Below, piece after piece: positions 52,950 to 61,080 of a stretch of DNA of 64,000 nucleotides (the first letter of the stretch is position 1; each line of letters starts with the position of its first letter). A model generated the notes under the pieces. That model did not search any database and was not told the DNA's origin. It was given only the letters and a program-made list of their open reading frames with translations. The DNA is from CALSMU01 sp965230225 (GTDB lineage Bacteria; Bacteroidota; Bacteroidia; Flavobacteriales_D; Parvicellaceae): positions 186,001-250,000 of the forward strand of contig CBDDKM010000010.1 in the NCBI GenBank assembly GCA_965230225.1, given 5' to 3'. The position numbers were made by a program, and so were the translations under genes.

Positions 52950-53402
52950 ATGGCGGCGCCGGTAAACATAAAGAACAAAAGAGCCAAGTTTGAATACAGT
53001 TTCATAGACACCTATGTTGCTGGAATTCAGCTAACGGGAACGGAGATCAAATCTATCCGAGCCGGTAAGGCGAGTATTGCCGAGTCTTATGGTGTAGTAG
53101 TAAGCGGAGAAGTATTTATCCGAAACATGTACATTCAGGAGTATGCTAATGGTACTCATTACAACCATCAACCAAAGAGAGACAGAAAACTGCTATTGAA
53201 TAAAATCGAGATCAAGAAGATCGAAAAAAAGCTAAAAACAAAGGGATTTGCCTTTGTTCCCATTCGTCTATTCATCAACGACAAAGGCCTGGCAAAGCTA
53301 GAAATTGCTGTAGCACAAGGGAAAAAACTACACGATAAGCGTGAAGACCTGAAAGCTAAAGATGCGAAGCGTGAGATGGATAGGAGGATGAAGAATTTTT
53401 AG
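52950..53402 (+). CDS. smpB: SsrA-binding protein SmpB
   Basis: 150 residues, full length. It binds tmRNA and delivers it to stalled ribosomes for trans-translation in the cytosol. The family signature is unmistakable: NIKNKRAKFEYSFIDTYVAGIQLTGTEIKSIRAGKASIAESY, EYANGTHYNHQPKRDRKLLLNK, KGFAFVPIRLFINDKGLAKLEIAVAQGKKLHDKRE. The basic C-terminal tail that enters the decoding centre (AKDAKREMDRRMKNF) is intact. Single gene; the tmRNA gene itself is not in the window. Confidence 0.98.
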   Translation: MAAPVNIKNKRAKFEYSFIDTYVAGIQLTGTEIKSIRAGKASIAESYGVVVSGEVFIRNMYIQEYANGTHYNHQPKRDRKLLLNKIEIKKIEKKLKTKGFAFVPIRLFINDKGLAKLEIAVAQGKKLHDKREDLKAKDAKREMDRRMKNF

Positions 53403-53685
53403 GGTTGCTACACTCTCCCGATAGCTATCAAGTATATTGAGGTCATGGAAAAGAGCTCTTTATTCGAGTGAAACGTGAAGGTCATTTTTTTATGTTCTTC
53501 CTTCTTTTTCATTGATAAAAAGAAGCAAAAATCTAGTAACTTCAAAAGGTCTTCTGAGAAAAGTTAGTTGGTATCTTTTTACCAAGAAACACCAAAGACT
53601 TGCGCTAATTAATCTCTATCTAATTAGCCTGTGGCACGACTGAATGAAGTCACATGAACACGTTCTTAATCATGATACTGCCGCC

Positions 53686-53816
53686 TCGTAAATGTTCTTT
53701 TAAAAATTACTCCGCAGGGAGCGTTAAAAAGTGATGTATGTTTGAGTCACTGATAAGTGGCGAGTTTATATCACTTTAGCGATGAGGAAGTTAATTTTAA
53801 AGGTTATTTACGCAGC
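53686..53816. repeat. Large imperfect inverted repeat
   Basis: The left arm (about 53686-53740, with GTAAAT, TTTTAAAAATTACT and AAAGTGAT) is roughly the reverse complement of the right arm (about 53766-53816, with ATCACTTTAGC, AGTTAATTTTAAA and ATTTAC). About 25 bp separate them. It could fold into a long RNA hairpin. Confidence 0.5.
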
Positions 53817-53933
53817 TTGATTTTTTGCTACTTTGTTATCAAGAACAAAGTAGATAGAGTTTGGAAATTCATAGTTTATGAAAGACGTACTTGATTCAAA
53901 GTCTTTTGCCTCACAACCAAAAGGGGTGCCCAC

Positions 53934-53964
53934 AAAAAAAGCCCTGACTATTCGTCAGGGCTTT
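53934..53964 (-). terminator. Terminator of the barrel gene
   Basis: Perfect 11-bp stem AAAGCCCTGAC/GTCAGGGCTTT (53938-53948 with 53954-53964), a 5-nt loop and a T7 run on the minus strand. Confidence 0.9.
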
Positions 53965-53986
53965 CCCGTGTTATATGAAACTCTTC

Positions 53987-54868
53987 TTAAAAGTGGAAGT
54001 TCATAGTTAAAGCTGCAGAACCACCGAAGATAGCTGCACCAGCTCCAGAGTTATCAACCTGGAATCCGAATGCAGATGAGCTAGAAGCTCCTTCTGTAGT
54101 CTCAACTCTTTGAGTAGCTGTACCAGTCGCAGCTGGATCATCCCAGTACTCAGTTTCTGTAGTTCCTCTTCCGTTAGATGCGAAACCTAGTCCCCATCCA
54201 AACTCAGCTCCGAAAGAAATTTTAGGAGCGAAGAAGTACTCAACACCACCAAATCCTCTGATGCTCATTCCGAATCCTCCTGATTTAGAAGAAAGAACTC
54301 TGGAATCACCATTGAAGATGGTACCGTCAGTTTCTGCTTGAGTATCGTAAGCATACCCATAAGTGTTTTTAGCTTTAGAGCTAGAAATAGCGAAAAGAAT
54401 CTCACCACCGTAGAAACCTTGTAAACGGTTGTGTCCTCTTCTCATTTCCATACCTCCACCAAGTACGATTTGGCTTGTGCTAGTTTTAGCAACATCTTCT
54501 ACTTCTCCCCAAGTTGTGGAGTTAGCAACAGTTGCCACATCGTGTGGATCATCGTAGAAAGTGCTAGTAGTTTGGCTGATAGTGTTAATTCCTAACTTAG
54601 CTCTATAAGCAGTTTCAGCGTCAACGAAGTACTTTCCAACTAGAATTTGGTTGAACCCGGATACGTACCCTGGATGGGAAGCCGTAGCACCGGTATTGTT
54701 CATGATGTTCACCGCGTTCAAAGCAAAATCGATAACTGGTACCGCATCAAAACTTAATGCAATGTCTCCTTCTTCAGGAAGAACCTGGTAACCATTTTTC
54801 GACTCAATTTGCCCAAAAGTGGTGGTAGCGCCAAGAAGCGCAGCAACAAATAGTGCTTTCTTTTTCAT
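53987..54868 (-). CDS. Outer-membrane beta-barrel protein
   Basis: 293 residues. Signal peptide 1-19 (TTTFGQ). Amphipathic strands alternate with Gly/Ser/Thr-rich loops (EMRRGHNRLQGFYGGEILFAIS, GMSIRGFGGVEYFFAPKISFGAEFGWGLGF), and the last strand ends SAALTMNFHF, a C-terminal Phe BAM signal. It looks like a conserved Bacteroidota porin-like or OmpW-like barrel without a named family. The strong terminator and regular codon use suggest high expression. It lies beside another barrel gene on the same strand (135 bp apart). Confidence 0.82.
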   Translation of the reverse strand: MKKKALFVAALLGATTTFGQIESKNGYQVLPEEGDIALSFDAVPVIDFALNAVNIMNNTGATASHPGYVSGFNQILVGKYFVDAETAYRAKLGINTISQTTSTFYDDPHDVATVANSTTWGEVEDVAKTSTSQIVLGGGMEMRRGHNRLQGFYGGEILFAISSSKAKNTYGYAYDTQAETDGTIFNGDSRVLSSKSGGFGMSIRGFGGVEYFFAPKISFGAEFGWGLGFASNGRGTTETEYWDDPAATGTATQRVETTEGASSSSAFGFQVDNSGAGAAIFGGSAALTMNFHF

Positions 54869-55003
54869 AGTTAAATAAATATTGGTTTATACTCAAATGT
54901 ATTCCAAATCTCATCAGCTTCAAGGAGGATAATTTTGCGTTATCCACCAACATCTGTTAGTTACTCAACTATAAATATACGATAAACGATAGAAAATCAA
55001 CGA

Positions 55004-55687
55004 CTAAAATCGCCAACCAACCCTGATTACACCAGCGTTTACAACAGAAAAGTTTTTGGTGGTAACTGCGGGAATCGACTCAGTAACTTCGCTTGCTGTA
55101 GTAGAACTTCCATCCTCAGCTTTAAACTCTCCACGCTTAATGCTATGCTTCATGAAGTTCACTCCTATTTCGGTTCCGATGTAAAATCCATCAAACACAT
55201 TTACATCTACTCCGGTAAATAAACCAACACCAATAGAGCTAGTAGGCCTTTTGATGGAGTAATTATAATCCGGCACAAACGTAATAGAATCTGTTCGACT
55301 ACCGTATTGCTCCAATTTTCCTACTCCAAACAACAATTCACCTCCCACATACGATGTAAATTTCTCATGGGCAAAGTGCTTTTCATATCCAATTCCCATG
55401 TTAAAAGCAGATGTTAAATCCTCCAATGTACCAACACCATCTCCATTTGTTTCATGAATTTCGTTAGCGACGCTGGAATAATTGTACCCCAAAGTTAATC
55501 TCAATGCTCCCTGATCGGCAAAGAAATATCTCAACTTAAGGTTAGGAGTGTAAGCACTATCCTGGAAAATATTGAACTGAGTTTCCATGGCAACAGCCCC
55601 TGGCGCGTCTTGTGCATTAACACTTGAAAATGCAAAAATCCCTAATGCCAACATGGCCATTCTAAACTGCTTTACTAACATAAACAT
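55004..55687 (-). CDS. Outer-membrane beta-barrel protein
   Basis: 227 residues. ATG at 55687, or two codons later at 55681; the signal peptide (SSVNAQ) fits either. Strand pattern LKLRYFFADQGALRLTLGYNYSS, AFNMGIGYEKHF, SYVGGELLFGVG, GLFTGVDVNVFDGFYIGTEIGVNFMKH and C-terminal AGVIRVGWRF with terminal Phe for BAM insertion. OmpA/OprF-like eight-stranded barrel size. Function unknown. Confidence 0.82.
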   Translation of the reverse strand: MFMLVKQFRMAMLALGIFAFSSVNAQDAPGAVAMETQFNIFQDSAYTPNLKLRYFFADQGALRLTLGYNYSSVANEIHETNGDGVGTLEDLTSAFNMGIGYEKHFAHEKFTSYVGGELLFGVGKLEQYGSRTDSITFVPDYNYSIKRPTSSIGVGLFTGVDVNVFDGFYIGTEIGVNFMKHSIKRGEFKAEDGSSTTASEVTESIPAVTTKNFSVVNAGVIRVGWRF

Positions 55688-55792
55688 TTAATTTAAATAA
55701 AAACTCACTAAAAACTGAATATCAAATAATTAAACTAATAGACTAATTCAATACCGCGTTGATTTTTCAGTATACTAAACGCCATTAATGCA

Positions 55793-56440
55793 TTAATATT
55801 GCTTGTCTTTCAACATTGGAACAAAACTAAATGCACCATGGTCTGTTTCGATAATTTCCGTCTCCGATTTTTTCTCAATTAGCTTCATGGTTTGCACCTG
55901 TCCATCTCCAACCGGCACCACCATCCTGCCTCCTACCTTTAATTGCTTCACCAACTCCTCCGGCACAAATGGAGCACCGCAGGTAATGATGATTCGATCG
56001 TACGGAGCAAAAACATCCTTCCCTTTGTATCCATCTCCAAAATAAAACTTTGGCCGATACCCCAATCTAGGCAACGCCACCTTCGTTTTCTGAAACAACT
56101 CTCTTTGTCTTTCGATGGTGTGAAGTTTTACTCCCAACTCTTCCAGTACAGCTGCCTGATACCCCGACCCTGTACCAACCTCCAGTACTTTCATCCCTCT
56201 CTCCACTTGAAGCAACTCCGTCTGAAACGCCACCGTATACGGCTGAGAAATAGTTTGACCTGCACCTATTGGAAAAGCCATATCCTCGTAGGCAAATTTA
56301 TCCTGAAATACGCCATCCATAAACAGGTGCCTTGGAATTTTCCCTATAGCATCCAATACTTTTTCATCCGTAATTCCTTTCTCACGAAGCAAACTAACCA
56401 ATTGCTTTCTCAACCCTTGATGTCTTAGCGTATCATTCAT
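55793..56440 (-). CDS. pcm: Protein-L-isoaspartate O-methyltransferase
   Basis: 215 residues from the ATG at 56440; twelve extra in-frame residues upstream lack family similarity. It methylates damaged isoaspartyl residues using S-adenosylmethionine. SAM site: VLEVGTGSGYQAAVLEEL. Family signature: MDGVFQDKFAYEDMAFPIGAGQTISQPYTVAFQTELL. Further motifs are YDRIIITCGAPFVPEELVKQLKVGGRMVVPVG. Cytosolic single gene, divergent from the Gfo/Idh gene. Confidence 0.95.
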   Translation of the reverse strand: MNDTLRHQGLRKQLVSLLREKGITDEKVLDAIGKIPRHLFMDGVFQDKFAYEDMAFPIGAGQTISQPYTVAFQTELLQVERGMKVLEVGTGSGYQAAVLEELGVKLHTIERQRELFQKTKVALPRLGYRPKFYFGDGYKGKDVFAPYDRIIITCGAPFVPEELVKQLKVGGRMVVPVGDGQVQTMKLIEKKSETEIIETDHGAFSFVPMLKDKQY

Positions 56441-56553
56441 ACAACAAATGTAATATTCCCCCCTAAAAAGCTGCAACTACTGCCTTTACAAGTTATAAAA
56501 AGCCGCTGTTAATAATTAAAATCTACCGCTAAAAACACTACTGCTAAATGGAC

Positions 56554-56561
56554 TACTTTTG
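56554..56561 (+). promoter_or_regulatory. -7 element of the Gfo/Idh/MocA gene
   Basis: TACTTTTG, exact consensus, 23 bp before the ATG. No clear -33 TTG. Confidence 0.45.
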
Positions 56562-56584
56562 ACCAACCTACAAAGACTTAAACT

Positions 56585-57544
56585 ATGCTAAAAATTGGGG
56601 TTTTGGGTGCTGGACACCTTGGAAAAATTCACTTAAAAATTCTTAAGAATGCAGATTTCGTAGAACTGGTTGGGTTTCATGACCCTTCGCACGAGGTTTC
56701 TGCGCAAGTGTACAGTGAGATGAAAGTTCAACCTTACGACTCCATCGATGATTTGATCGACAAGTGTGACATCATTGACATTGTAACTCCAACTCTGGCT
56801 CACTTCGACTGTGCCAACAAGGCCATGAAAGCCTTTAAGCATGTGTTTATCGAAAAGCCTATAGCCAATACCATTGAAGAAGCAAAAGCATTGATCAACC
56901 TTTCGGAAGAAGCCAATGTGAAAGTTCAAATCGGGCACGTAGAACGATTTAACCCGGCATTTACTGCTTGTAAAGACCACCTGAACAACCCTATGTTCAT
57001 CGAAACGCATCGTTTAGCCCAGTTTAACCCACGTGGCACGGACGTTTCTGTAGTGTTGGATTTAATGATTCACGACATTGATATTGTATTGAGCACGGTA
57101 AACTCCAACGTAAAAAACATTTCTGCTAGTGGTGTAGCTGTAGTCAGCGATACTCCAGACATAGCCAATGCCAGATTGGAGTTCGACAATGGTTGTGTAG
57201 CAAACTTAACGGCAAGTAGATTATCCATGAAGAACATGAGAAAATCAAGGTTCTTCCAGGGTGACGCCTATATTTCTGTTGACTTCCTCGAAAAGAAATA
57301 CGAGATCATAGAAATGAAGTCGGTGGAAATGGAAGACCCATTTGCCATAACTCTTGATTTAGGAGATAAAGGATTGAAGCAAATTGACATTACCACCAAC
57401 GATGCCGAGCCCAATAATGCCATCGAAGATGAGTTGAGATCGTTCGTAAAGGCAATCGAAAACAACACGATTCCTCCGGTGTCAATTCACGATGGGTATT
57501 CAGCATTAAAGGTAGCTTATGAGATCGTAAGTAAAATCAGATAA
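56585..57544 (+). CDS. Gfo/Idh/MocA family oxidoreductase
   Basis: 319 residues. Rossmann start KIGVLGAGHLGKIHLKIL (GxGxxG), the EKPIA motif (HVFIEKPIANTIEEA), and the GHVERFNPAF segment, followed by an alpha/beta C-terminal domain with DLMIHDIDIVLS. The family oxidises or reduces sugars or sugar derivatives with NAD(P). The GHVERFNP wording resembles UDP-N-acetyl sugar 3-dehydrogenases, but the substrate is uncertain. It precedes surface-polysaccharide genes on the same strand, which fits a sugar-nucleotide role (inference). Confidence 0.9.
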   Translation: MLKIGVLGAGHLGKIHLKILKNADFVELVGFHDPSHEVSAQVYSEMKVQPYDSIDDLIDKCDIIDIVTPTLAHFDCANKAMKAFKHVFIEKPIANTIEEAKALINLSEEANVKVQIGHVERFNPAFTACKDHLNNPMFIETHRLAQFNPRGTDVSVVLDLMIHDIDIVLSTVNSNVKNISASGVAVVSDTPDIANARLEFDNGCVANLTASRLSMKNMRKSRFFQGDAYISVDFLEKKYEIIEMKSVEMEDPFAITLDLGDKGLKQIDITTNDAEPNNAIEDELRSFVKAIENNTIPPVSIHDGYSALKVAYEIVSKIR

Positions 57545-57692
57545 AACTCTAACTACCAAACAATTAAAAACAATAACCTAACCTACTACTTCACATTAAA
57601 ACCACCACATTCTCACCAGTTAAAAATCCAGTTCTAACGCATTTTTTTTACGTTCTGGTGTAAATCATTTTACCTCAGTGCAATAATAATTT

Positions 57693-57700
57693 TACTTTTG
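57693..57700 (+). promoter_or_regulatory. -7 element of the lipoprotein/sugar-transferase operon
   Basis: TACTTTTG, exact consensus, 21 bp before the lipoprotein ATG. TTTTA about 20 bp upstream is a weak -33. Confidence 0.45.
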
Positions 57701-57721
57701 CGTTCTTTTGAACGAAACCAG

Positions 57722-58615
57722 ATGTACAGATTAGTCTATATACCCACCTTATTACTACTAATCTCTTTCTCCTCTTGTCAACTTTTTGATAAGCCGGAAG
57801 AGGTTCCATCGTTTGTGCACATCGATGAATTTGTGCTGCAAACTACTTCTTCGGAAGGTTCCGACAGTGAAAAGATTACAGATGTTTGGGTATATGTTAA
57901 CGACAATCTGGAAGGCACCTGGGAACTCCCTGCTACTATTCCACTTCACTACCAGGGAGAAAACAACGTAAAATTTCAAGCAGGAATTAAGAAAAATGGA
58001 ATTGCGGCAAATCGTGACAATTACCCATTTTATGAAACTTTTGAATTAAACATGAACCTGGTTCCTGACTCTATTATTCAGGTAAATCCGGTAATTGGTT
58101 ACGAAGACAACTTATACATTTGGTTAGAAGATTTTGAAGACCCAGGAATTAAATGGGAAGCATTCTCCAGTAGCGATACTACCATGAATATTGTTACCTC
58201 CTCTACCCACAGCAACCTAATCGAGGGGGACGCAGGTCAAATTTATCTTTCTTCTTCCAATTTCTATTGCGAAGTTAGAACAGACGAACTAGGCTTCGAT
58301 AATTTCCCTACCCACTTATCGATACCTGCCTACCTGGAAATGAATTATAGTGCCAATTACCCTTTTGAAATTGGCTTACTAAGTAAAGACAACACATTAA
58401 GTGCTTTTGTAAAAACTCCACTGATAACTGTATCCCCAACCACAGATGACAATGGAAACGCACAATGGAACAAAACATATTTGTACCTCCCCGATGTTAC
58501 CAATTTCTATCCAACCGCCACTGATTTTGACCTTTATATTAGTGTGTTAAACTCAGATGCTACGGATGGAATTGAGCTATTGTTCGACAACATGAAAGTC
58601 ATCTATCGGCCATAA
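57722..58615 (+). CDS. Lipoprotein linked to a sugar transferase
   Basis: 297 residues from the ATG at 57722; eight upstream residues lie across the promoter and were excluded. Lipobox ISFSSC. The mature protein is all-beta (SFVHIDEFVLQTTSSEGSDSEKITDVWVYVNDN, FQAGIKKNGIAANRDNYPF) with a jelly-roll-like C-terminal half (NWLEDFEDPGIKWE-like and GIELLFDNMKVIYRP). No named family, but the layout is familiar from lipoproteins preceding sugar transferases in Flavobacteriales. The sugar transferase gene starts 2 bp after its stop, so they form an operon. Confidence 0.78.
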   Translation: MYRLVYIPTLLLLISFSSCQLFDKPEEVPSFVHIDEFVLQTTSSEGSDSEKITDVWVYVNDNLEGTWELPATIPLHYQGENNVKFQAGIKKNGIAANRDNYPFYETFELNMNLVPDSIIQVNPVIGYEDNLYIWLEDFEDPGIKWEAFSSSDTTMNIVTSSTHSNLIEGDAGQIYLSSSNFYCEVRTDELGFDNFPTHLSIPAYLEMNYSANYPFEIGLLSKDNTLSAFVKTPLITVSPTTDDNGNAQWNKTYLYLPDVTNFYPTATDFDLYISVLNSDATDGIELLFDNMKVIYRP

Positions 58616-58617
58616 GT

Positions 58618-60015
58618 ATGAATAGAAAATTGCAAGTGACCAAATACGTTATTGCCGACATCATATCGGCTGCGGTAGCGTGGGTTTGCTTTTTCTATTT
58701 TCGTAAAATCAATGTAGATCACTCCCCATTTGAGGCAGACACCAACTTCTTTGTGGGACTTACTTTGGTTCCTATTTACTGGCTAGTGCTTTACACGGCC
58801 ATTGGTAGTTATAAAAACATCTTTAGAAAATACCGACTTAAAGAAACAGGGCAAACCTTATTGATTTCCATCATTGGTTGTATCTTCTTGTTCTTTGTAT
58901 TACTACTGGATGATGAACCGGTAGATTATAAGGATTACTACACCCTATTCTTTTCGTTGCTAACACTTCATTTTTCATTTACCCTCGTCCCAAGAATCCT
59001 ACTCACCTCTACCACGGTAAGAAGAATTCACTACGGTAAGCTGGGGTTTCCTACGCTAATTGTTGGTGGAAACGAGAATGCATTGGCCATTTACAACGAA
59101 ATTAAAGGACTAAGAGCTAATCCGGGATATGACTTTAAAGGATTTGTAAGTACTAATGGAGTTGATAGAGCGCTTTTAAAGGCCCCAATCAATTATTTTG
59201 GTAAGTACGATAAACTAAAAGAAGTTATTCAATCTGAGAAGATCGAAGAGGTTATCATAGCCATTGAATCTTCCGAACACGAAAGCCTTAATCGAATCAT
59301 TAACGATTTAAGTGAATTCGATGTGAGAATTAAGGTAATTCCAGATATGTACGATATCCTTACTGGGTCGGTAAAAATGACTTCCATCTTTGGAGCTTTA
59401 TTGATTGAAATTAACAACGAGATCATGCCTACATGGCAATTCTCCCTAAAGAGAATCATGGATTTTGGGATTTCTATCATTGCTTTAATTCTCCTTCTTC
59501 CGGTATTTATCACACTATCCATTTTGGTAAAACTGTCCTCCAAAGGCCCTGTTTTCTTTAAGCAGGAACGAATTGGCATTTACGGCAACCCATTTAACAT
59601 TTACAAGTTCCGATCCATGTACATTGGAGCCGAAAAAAATGGACCTCAACTATCTAGCTCTACCGATAGCAGAATTACTCCAATAGGGCGATTCATGAGA
59701 AAATCCAGACTGGATGAGATTCCTCAATTCATTAACGTACTAAAGGGGGACATGACATTGGTTGGCCCTCGTCCTGAGCGTCAGTTTTACATTGACCAGA
59801 TCATGGAAAGAGCACCTCACTATAAGCATTTACAAAAAGTTAAACCGGGGATTACTTCCTGGGGACAAGTAAAATATGGTTACGCAGAAAACGTAGACGA
59901 AATGATCTCCAGATTAAAATACGACATCCTTTATGTGGAAAACATGTCGTTGGCTCTGGATTTTAAAATCCTGATATACACCATCTTAATTGTGCTTAAA
60001 GGAGCTGGAAAATAG
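58618..60015 (+). CDS. Polyprenyl-phosphate sugar phosphotransferase (exopolysaccharide initiation)
   Basis: 465 residues. Four N-terminal membrane helices, a CoA-binding-like Rossmann region (about 135-255; TLIVGGNENALAIYNEIKG), a fifth membrane helix (about 283-305) and a C-terminal bacterial sugar-transferase domain (about 275-465). The last carries KRIMDFGISIIALILLLPVF, GPVFFKQERIGIYGNPFNIYKFRSM, SRLDEIPQFINVLKGDMTLVGPRPE and KPGITSWGQV. It attaches the first sugar phosphate to undecaprenyl phosphate on the inner membrane. Operon with the lipoprotein gene. Confidence 0.93.
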   Translation: MNRKLQVTKYVIADIISAAVAWVCFFYFRKINVDHSPFEADTNFFVGLTLVPIYWLVLYTAIGSYKNIFRKYRLKETGQTLLISIIGCIFLFFVLLLDDEPVDYKDYYTLFFSLLTLHFSFTLVPRILLTSTTVRRIHYGKLGFPTLIVGGNENALAIYNEIKGLRANPGYDFKGFVSTNGVDRALLKAPINYFGKYDKLKEVIQSEKIEEVIIAIESSEHESLNRIINDLSEFDVRIKVIPDMYDILTGSVKMTSIFGALLIEINNEIMPTWQFSLKRIMDFGISIIALILLLPVFITLSILVKLSSKGPVFFKQERIGIYGNPFNIYKFRSMYIGAEKNGPQLSSSTDSRITPIGRFMRKSRLDEIPQFINVLKGDMTLVGPRPERQFYIDQIMERAPHYKHLQKVKPGITSWGQVKYGYAENVDEMISRLKYDILYVENMSLALDFKILIYTILIVLKGAGK

Positions 60016-60116
60016 CCCCCACTCCCCTCTTATTGATTCAAGGTAAACCTACTACTGTTAGATTTGGGTTAAATTCGGTATCTTTATGGTCTGGAAAAAA
60101 TAAACCATAAATCAGA

Positions 60117-61025
60117 ATGAATAATATTACAGTAATCGGAGCAGGGACCATGGGAAATGGAATTGCTCATGTATTTGCACAAAGCGGTTATAACGTATCG
60201 CTGGTAGACCTTTCTCAAGAAAGCCTGGATAAAGCTATTGCTACCATTACCAAGAACCTTGGAAGAATGGTTAAGAAAGAAAAGATCTCCGAAGAAGACA
60301 TGAACAACACTCTTGCAAACATTACCACTTATACGGATTTGAACGAGGGGGTAAAGTCGGCAGAGTTAGTAGTTGAAGCAGCTACTGAAAATACTGATCT
60401 TAAATTGAAGATTTTTGCTGACTTGGATAAAGCTGCTCCGGCAGGTGCCATCCTTGCCACTAACACCTCTTCTATTTCTATTACAAAAATCGCAGCGGTT
60501 ACAGGTCGCCCGGACAAAGTAATTGGAATGCACTTCATGAATCCGGTTCCTGTAATGAAGCTAGTTGAAATCATCAGAGGATACTCTACTTCTGACGAGG
60601 TTACCAAAATCATTATGGAGACTTCTAAGTCGCTAAACAAAGTTCCTGTAGAGGTAAACGATTATCCAGGATTTGTTGCTAACAAGATTTTGATGCCAAT
60701 GATCAACGAAGCAATCATTACGCTTCACGAAGGTACTGCCGGTGTAGAGGAAATTGACACGGTAATGAAACTTGGAATGGCTCACCCAATGGGACCTCTT
60801 CAGTTAGCAGATTTTATTGGTCTTGATGTTTGTTTAGCCATCTTAAGAGTACTTCAAGAAGGATACGGAGATTCTAAATACGCTCCTTGCCCATTATTAG
60901 TAAACATGGTTACCGCTGGTAAACTAGGTGTTAAATCCGGAGAAGGATTCTACTCCTGGGGGCACGGAACCAAAGACTTAATCGTTGCAGATTATTTTAA
61001 AAAAAATAGCTTGATGCCAGCATAA
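60117..61025 (+). CDS. 3-hydroxyacyl-CoA (3-hydroxybutyryl-CoA) dehydrogenase
   Basis: 302 residues, usual length. NAD site ITVIGAGTMGNGIAHVFAQSG. Catalytic His and Glu in the motif GMHFMNPVPVMKLVEIIRG. C-terminal dimer domain with PGFVANKILMPMINEAI and GVEEIDTVMKLGMAHPMGPLQLADFIGLD. It oxidises (S)-3-hydroxybutyryl-CoA to acetoacetyl-CoA in fatty-acid or butyrate metabolism. Single gene with its own -7 (TATCTTTA at 60079-60086) and a terminator. Confidence 0.95.
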   Translation: MNNITVIGAGTMGNGIAHVFAQSGYNVSLVDLSQESLDKAIATITKNLGRMVKKEKISEEDMNNTLANITTYTDLNEGVKSAELVVEAATENTDLKLKIFADLDKAAPAGAILATNTSSISITKIAAVTGRPDKVIGMHFMNPVPVMKLVEIIRGYSTSDEVTKIIMETSKSLNKVPVEVNDYPGFVANKILMPMINEAIITLHEGTAGVEEIDTVMKLGMAHPMGPLQLADFIGLDVCLAILRVLQEGYGDSKYAPCPLLVNMVTAGKLGVKSGEGFYSWGHGTKDLIVADYFKKNSLMPA

Positions 61026-61035
61026 AGGCATTACT

Positions 61036-61064
61036 CCACCCCGCTATGCGGGGTGGTATTTTTC
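61036..61064 (+). terminator. Terminator after the 3-hydroxyacyl-CoA dehydrogenase gene
   Basis: Perfect 9-bp stem CCACCCCGC/GCGGGGTGG with TAT loop, followed by TATTTTT. Confidence 0.9.
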
Positions 61065-61080
61065 AACCAAAACCCACCAT

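Larger units (their letters stand above)
53403..53986. other. Gene-free 584 bp made of inverted repeats
   Basis: Contains a decayed CCCGATAGCTATC palindrome (53415-53429), a TTCTTTTTCAT/AAAAAGAAGCAAAAATC hairpin (about 53505-53535) and GCTAATTA/TAATTAGC (53604-53628). A large imperfect inverted repeat (53686-53816), a perfect CTACTTTGTT/AACAAAGTAG hairpin (53828-53853) and the terminator of the next gene complete it. No coding frame, tRNA or tmRNA recognised. It looks like a mosaic of non-coding repeat elements or the relic of a small mobile element. Confidence 0.6.

Noticed and set aside
53403..53986. tmRNA or tRNA next to smpB
   Set aside because: No TPsiC-like arm, acceptor pairing or tag-peptide reading frame could be found.
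55943..56428. 161-codon open frame on the plus strand opposite pcm
   Set aside because: pcm is certain from its SAM motif. The antisense translation is low-complexity and unrecognisable.
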